NCBI GenBank assembly: GCA_964400155.1
Contig: CAYNSQ010000026.1
Span: 1-7,116, forward strand
Length of the DNA stretch: 7,116 bases
Origin: JAYTJL01 sp964400155
Lineage (GTDB): Bacteria; Patescibacteriota; Saccharimonadia; Saccharimonadales; UBA10212
Reading direction: 5' to 3'
Positions 5,817 through 7,116 of this stretch are shown here, in pieces (position 1 is the stretch's first letter; every line of letters begins with the position of its first letter). A program made the position numbers and the translations under genes. The notes beneath the pieces were generated by a model. That model made no database searches. It had not been told where the DNA came from and saw only the letters and a list, made by a program, of their open reading frames with translations.

Positions 5817-6953
5817 CTAGTTTAGATGGATTACTTTAGGGGGTCTAAATCCGTTAAAATAAGAAGCATACGAGAGACTATATGCACCAACGACTCCTAT
5901 AAGTAATCTATCACCCGTTTTAGTATTGCTTGGTAATTTATATTCCAAGCCTAGAGTATCTTGTGCATCACAAGTTGGTCCAGTAAGCACAAATGTAGCC
6001 GAGCTCATTGGGTCTTTGCTATCTAGATTAACTACGGGGTACTTTAGTTCGGGAGTTTCTAGTGGTTCAATTAGGCCCTGGAATGCACCTATGTCCAGAT
6101 ATAACCACTGACGACCAGCACGCTGCTCTTTCCCTATTACCGTACTTATAATCACAGCCGCGCTTGCCGATATAAATCGTCCAGGTTCTGCTACTATCTT
6201 TATGTTTTTTGGAACATGTCTTTTAAGTCCATCGTTTATTTCAGCCGCAATATCTTCAACGGATATAACTGGATCTGTATAAGTTGCTGGAAAACCGCCA
6301 CCCAGGTTTAAAAGCTTAACTTTAATTCCCACTTTTTGAAGACTATCAATGGTTGTGCCAGCTACTTCTAGTGCACTTTTCCAAGCGACAGGTGATTCGG
6401 ATTGGGATCCAACATGAAAAGTTATTCCAACAAAATTTAGACCTTTTTCAATAGCCATTGATGCATAAGTAGTAGCGTGGTTTGGGTCTACACCAAATTT
6501 TTTAGAAAGAGGAAACTTACTCCCGTAATCTGACACCAGAATTCTTAGGTACACGTTAGAGCCTGGCGCGTATTTAGCTAATTTATTAATTTCTTCAACA
6601 CTATCAAATGCAAAATCTTTAATTCCAAGCTTGTAAGCTGATTTAATGTGCCCCGGTATTTTTACTGGGTTGCTGAAAAGCATCCTTGATGAATCAATTC
6701 CACATTTTAACAATTTTTGAACTTCACCTATTGACGCGACATCATATCCAGTGACATGTTTTTCTAATGCTTTTATTAGATTTCGGTCGGAAAAACTTTT
6801 TACTGCGTAGTAAATGTCTACTCTTGGAAGTAGTGATTTCAAAAGCTTGGTGTTGTTAACAGCCACTTTCGTATCAAGTAGCATAACGGGCGAGATTCTC
6901 GTTTTTACATCTTGATAACTTTTTCGCCAAACGGCTACTTCGTTTTCGTCCAT
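5817..6953 (-). CDS. PLP-dependent ornithine/lysine decarboxylase (alanine-racemase fold, group IV)
   Basis: The enzyme decarboxylates ornithine, and possibly lysine, to putrescine or cadaverine. It carries the full signature of Orn/Lys/Arg decarboxylases of the alanine-racemase fold. Numbering from the chosen ATG (add 16 for the longer GTG form): YYAVKSFSD holds the PLP lysine (K52); FHVGSQ holds the ring-stacking histidine (H180); LGGGFP (217-222) and AEPGRF (255-260) bind the phosphate and ring nitrogen; GPTCDAQD (325-332) has the catalytic Cys-Asp pair C328-D329; and GAYSLSYASYFNGF (from 356) has the PLP-contacting tyrosine. The segment YLDIGAFQGLIEPLET resembles bacterial dual lysine/ornithine enzymes. 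The GPTCD motif and the HVGSQ context separate it from diaminopimelate decarboxylase. I chose the ATG at 6953 because AAGGA lies 4 nt upstream; an in-frame GTG at 7001 sits inside the leader hairpin without a ribosome site. At 378 residues it is slightly shorter than typical ornithine decarboxylases but complete. Confidence 0.88.
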   Translation of the reverse strand: MDENEVAVWRKSYQDVKTRISPVMLLDTKVAVNNTKLLKSLLPRVDIYYAVKSFSDRNLIKALEKHVTGYDVASIGEVQKLLKCGIDSSRMLFSNPVKIPGHIKSAYKLGIKDFAFDSVEEINKLAKYAPGSNVYLRILVSDYGSKFPLSKKFGVDPNHATTYASMAIEKGLNFVGITFHVGSQSESPVAWKSALEVAGTTIDSLQKVGIKVKLLNLGGGFPATYTDPVISVEDIAAEINDGLKRHVPKNIKIVAEPGRFISASAAVIISTVIGKEQRAGRQWLYLDIGAFQGLIEPLETPELKYPVVNLDSKDPMSSATFVLTGPTCDAQDTLGLEYKLPSNTKTGDRLLIGVVGAYSLSYASYFNGFRPPKVIHLN

Positions 6954-6957
6954 ATAT

Positions 6958-6962
6958 TCCTT
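6958..6962 (-). promoter_or_regulatory. Shine-Dalgarno site deciding the decarboxylase start
   Basis: AAGGA on the minus strand ends 4 nt before the ATG at 6953. It is the only convincing Shine-Dalgarno sequence before any gene of the window and argues for this start over the upstream in-frame GTG at 7001, whose codon is buried in a hairpin. Confidence 0.6.
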
Positions 6963-6972
6963 TTTAACTAAA

Positions 6973-7019
6973 ACGCGCTCGGAATCACATGCAAAAATCA
7001 CCTGTAATTTCGAGCGCGT
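6973..7019 (-). promoter_or_regulatory. Leader hairpin of the decarboxylase mRNA, attenuator-like
   Basis: In the minus-strand leader ACGCGCTCG (7019-7011) pairs perfectly with CGAGCGCGT (6981-6973). After one A/C mismatch the stem continues with AATTACA/TGTGATT (7 bp including one G-U) around a 13-nt loop. The GC-rich base is directly followed by TTTTAGTT, so the element has the shape of an intrinsic terminator, and it ends 10 nt before the Shine-Dalgarno site. It lies within the predicted leader of about 92 nt, which suggests control of the decarboxylase by attenuation or by masking of the ribosome site. It matches no riboswitch class I know. Confidence 0.55.
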
Positions 7020-7052
7020 ATTTTATAATAAAGTGCTTATCGAACGAACAGA

Positions 7053-7081
7053 ATTATAGCGTATAATAGGGTGAAAGTCAA
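7053..7081 (-). promoter_or_regulatory. Near-consensus promoter of the decarboxylase gene
   Basis: On the minus strand TTGACT (7081-7076, five of six) and a perfect TATAAT (7058-7053) are spaced by exactly 17 bp, the best promoter in the window. Transcription should start near 7046, giving a leader of about 92 nt that carries the attenuator-like hairpin. Confidence 0.75.
7062..7067 (+). promoter_or_regulatory. Divergent plus-strand -10 box
   Basis: A perfect TATAAT on the plus strand overlaps the spacer of the decarboxylase promoter. The -35 region is poor (ATCGAA at 17-bp spacing). If used, transcription would start near 7074 and run out of the window to the right, so the two promoters would exclude each other. 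Confidence 0.35.
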
Positions 7082-7100
7082 TGAAAAGCACAAACAAGAT

Positions 7101-7116
7101 ATGCCAAAATTACTAA
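7101..7116 (+). CDS. Possible 5' end of a divergent gene, cut by the window edge
   Basis: An ATG at 7101 opens a frame that remains open to the edge (MPKLL...). It lies about 27 nt downstream of the start expected from the plus-strand TATAAT at 7062-7067 and has no Shine-Dalgarno site. Another ATG at 7081 closes after 11 codons and is less likely to be a gene. Five codons are too few to name or confirm a product. Confidence 0.22.

Noticed and set aside
5817..6953. Diaminopimelate decarboxylase (lysA)
   Set aside because: The GPTCDAQD motif, the YYAVKSFSD context and the YLDIGAFQGL segment fit ornithine/lysine decarboxylases rather than LysA, which has a GPxCES-type motif.
6954..7001. N-terminal extension of the decarboxylase from the GTG at 7001
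   Set aside because: The extra 16 residues are encoded by the leader hairpin, have no ribosome site upstream and match no family motif; the ATG at 6953 has AAGGA at 4 nt.
7081..7116. Eleven-codon open frame from the ATG at 7081
   Set aside because: It is too short to support as a gene, overlaps the -35 box of the opposite promoter and has no ribosome site.

Overview
The window looks like a chromosomal segment of a bacterium with modest GC content. I lean towards a Patescibacteria/CPR lineage of the Saccharibacteria type. The grounds are soft: the style of the 7TM-type sensor kinase, transcripts with almost no leader, sparse Shine-Dalgarno sites, and AT-rich heptanucleotide repeats between genes. 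TGA is not used as a sense codon in any of the four protein genes. No ribosomal, tRNA or plasmid marker is present, so the taxonomy stays a weak inference.

Layout. Bases 1-42 and 817-943 carry heptanucleotide tandem repeats. Between them, on the minus strand from about 796 to 48, lies the most striking object: a roughly 750-nt GC-rich stretch without a convincing open frame. It contains more than a dozen strong hairpins, a long-range 10-bp closing helix, an extended -10 promoter at its 5' end and an intrinsic terminator at its 3' end. It looks like a large structured non-coding RNA, and I do not recognise it as RNase P RNA, tmRNA, SRP RNA, rRNA or a self-splicing intron. Next comes a 747-aa membrane histidine kinase (minus, 940-3183), then a 188-bp divergent intergenic region with two operator-like palindromes. 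A DUF2156/LPG-synthetase-like acyltransferase (plus, 3372-4271) follows, meeting tail to tail, with one base between stops, a 495-aa membrane protein with a possible acyltransferase-like C-terminal domain (minus, 4273-5760). Last is a PLP-dependent ornithine/lysine decarboxylase (minus, 5817-6953), preceded by a near-consensus sigma70-type promoter and a leader hairpin that resembles an attenuator. The right edge holds a divergent plus-strand promoter and perhaps the first codons of another gene.

How the parts may work together. Every gene has its own promoter candidate, so this is a cluster of independent transcription units, not an operon. The kinase has no response regulator beside it. The divergent kinase/acyltransferase pair shares an intergenic region with palindromes and could be co-regulated. 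The decarboxylase would make putrescine or cadaverine, and the acyltransferase and the membrane protein could act on lipid or envelope substrates; linking these roles is speculation. The large RNA is transcribed in the same direction as the kinase and could also receive read-through from it, since I see no terminator between them.
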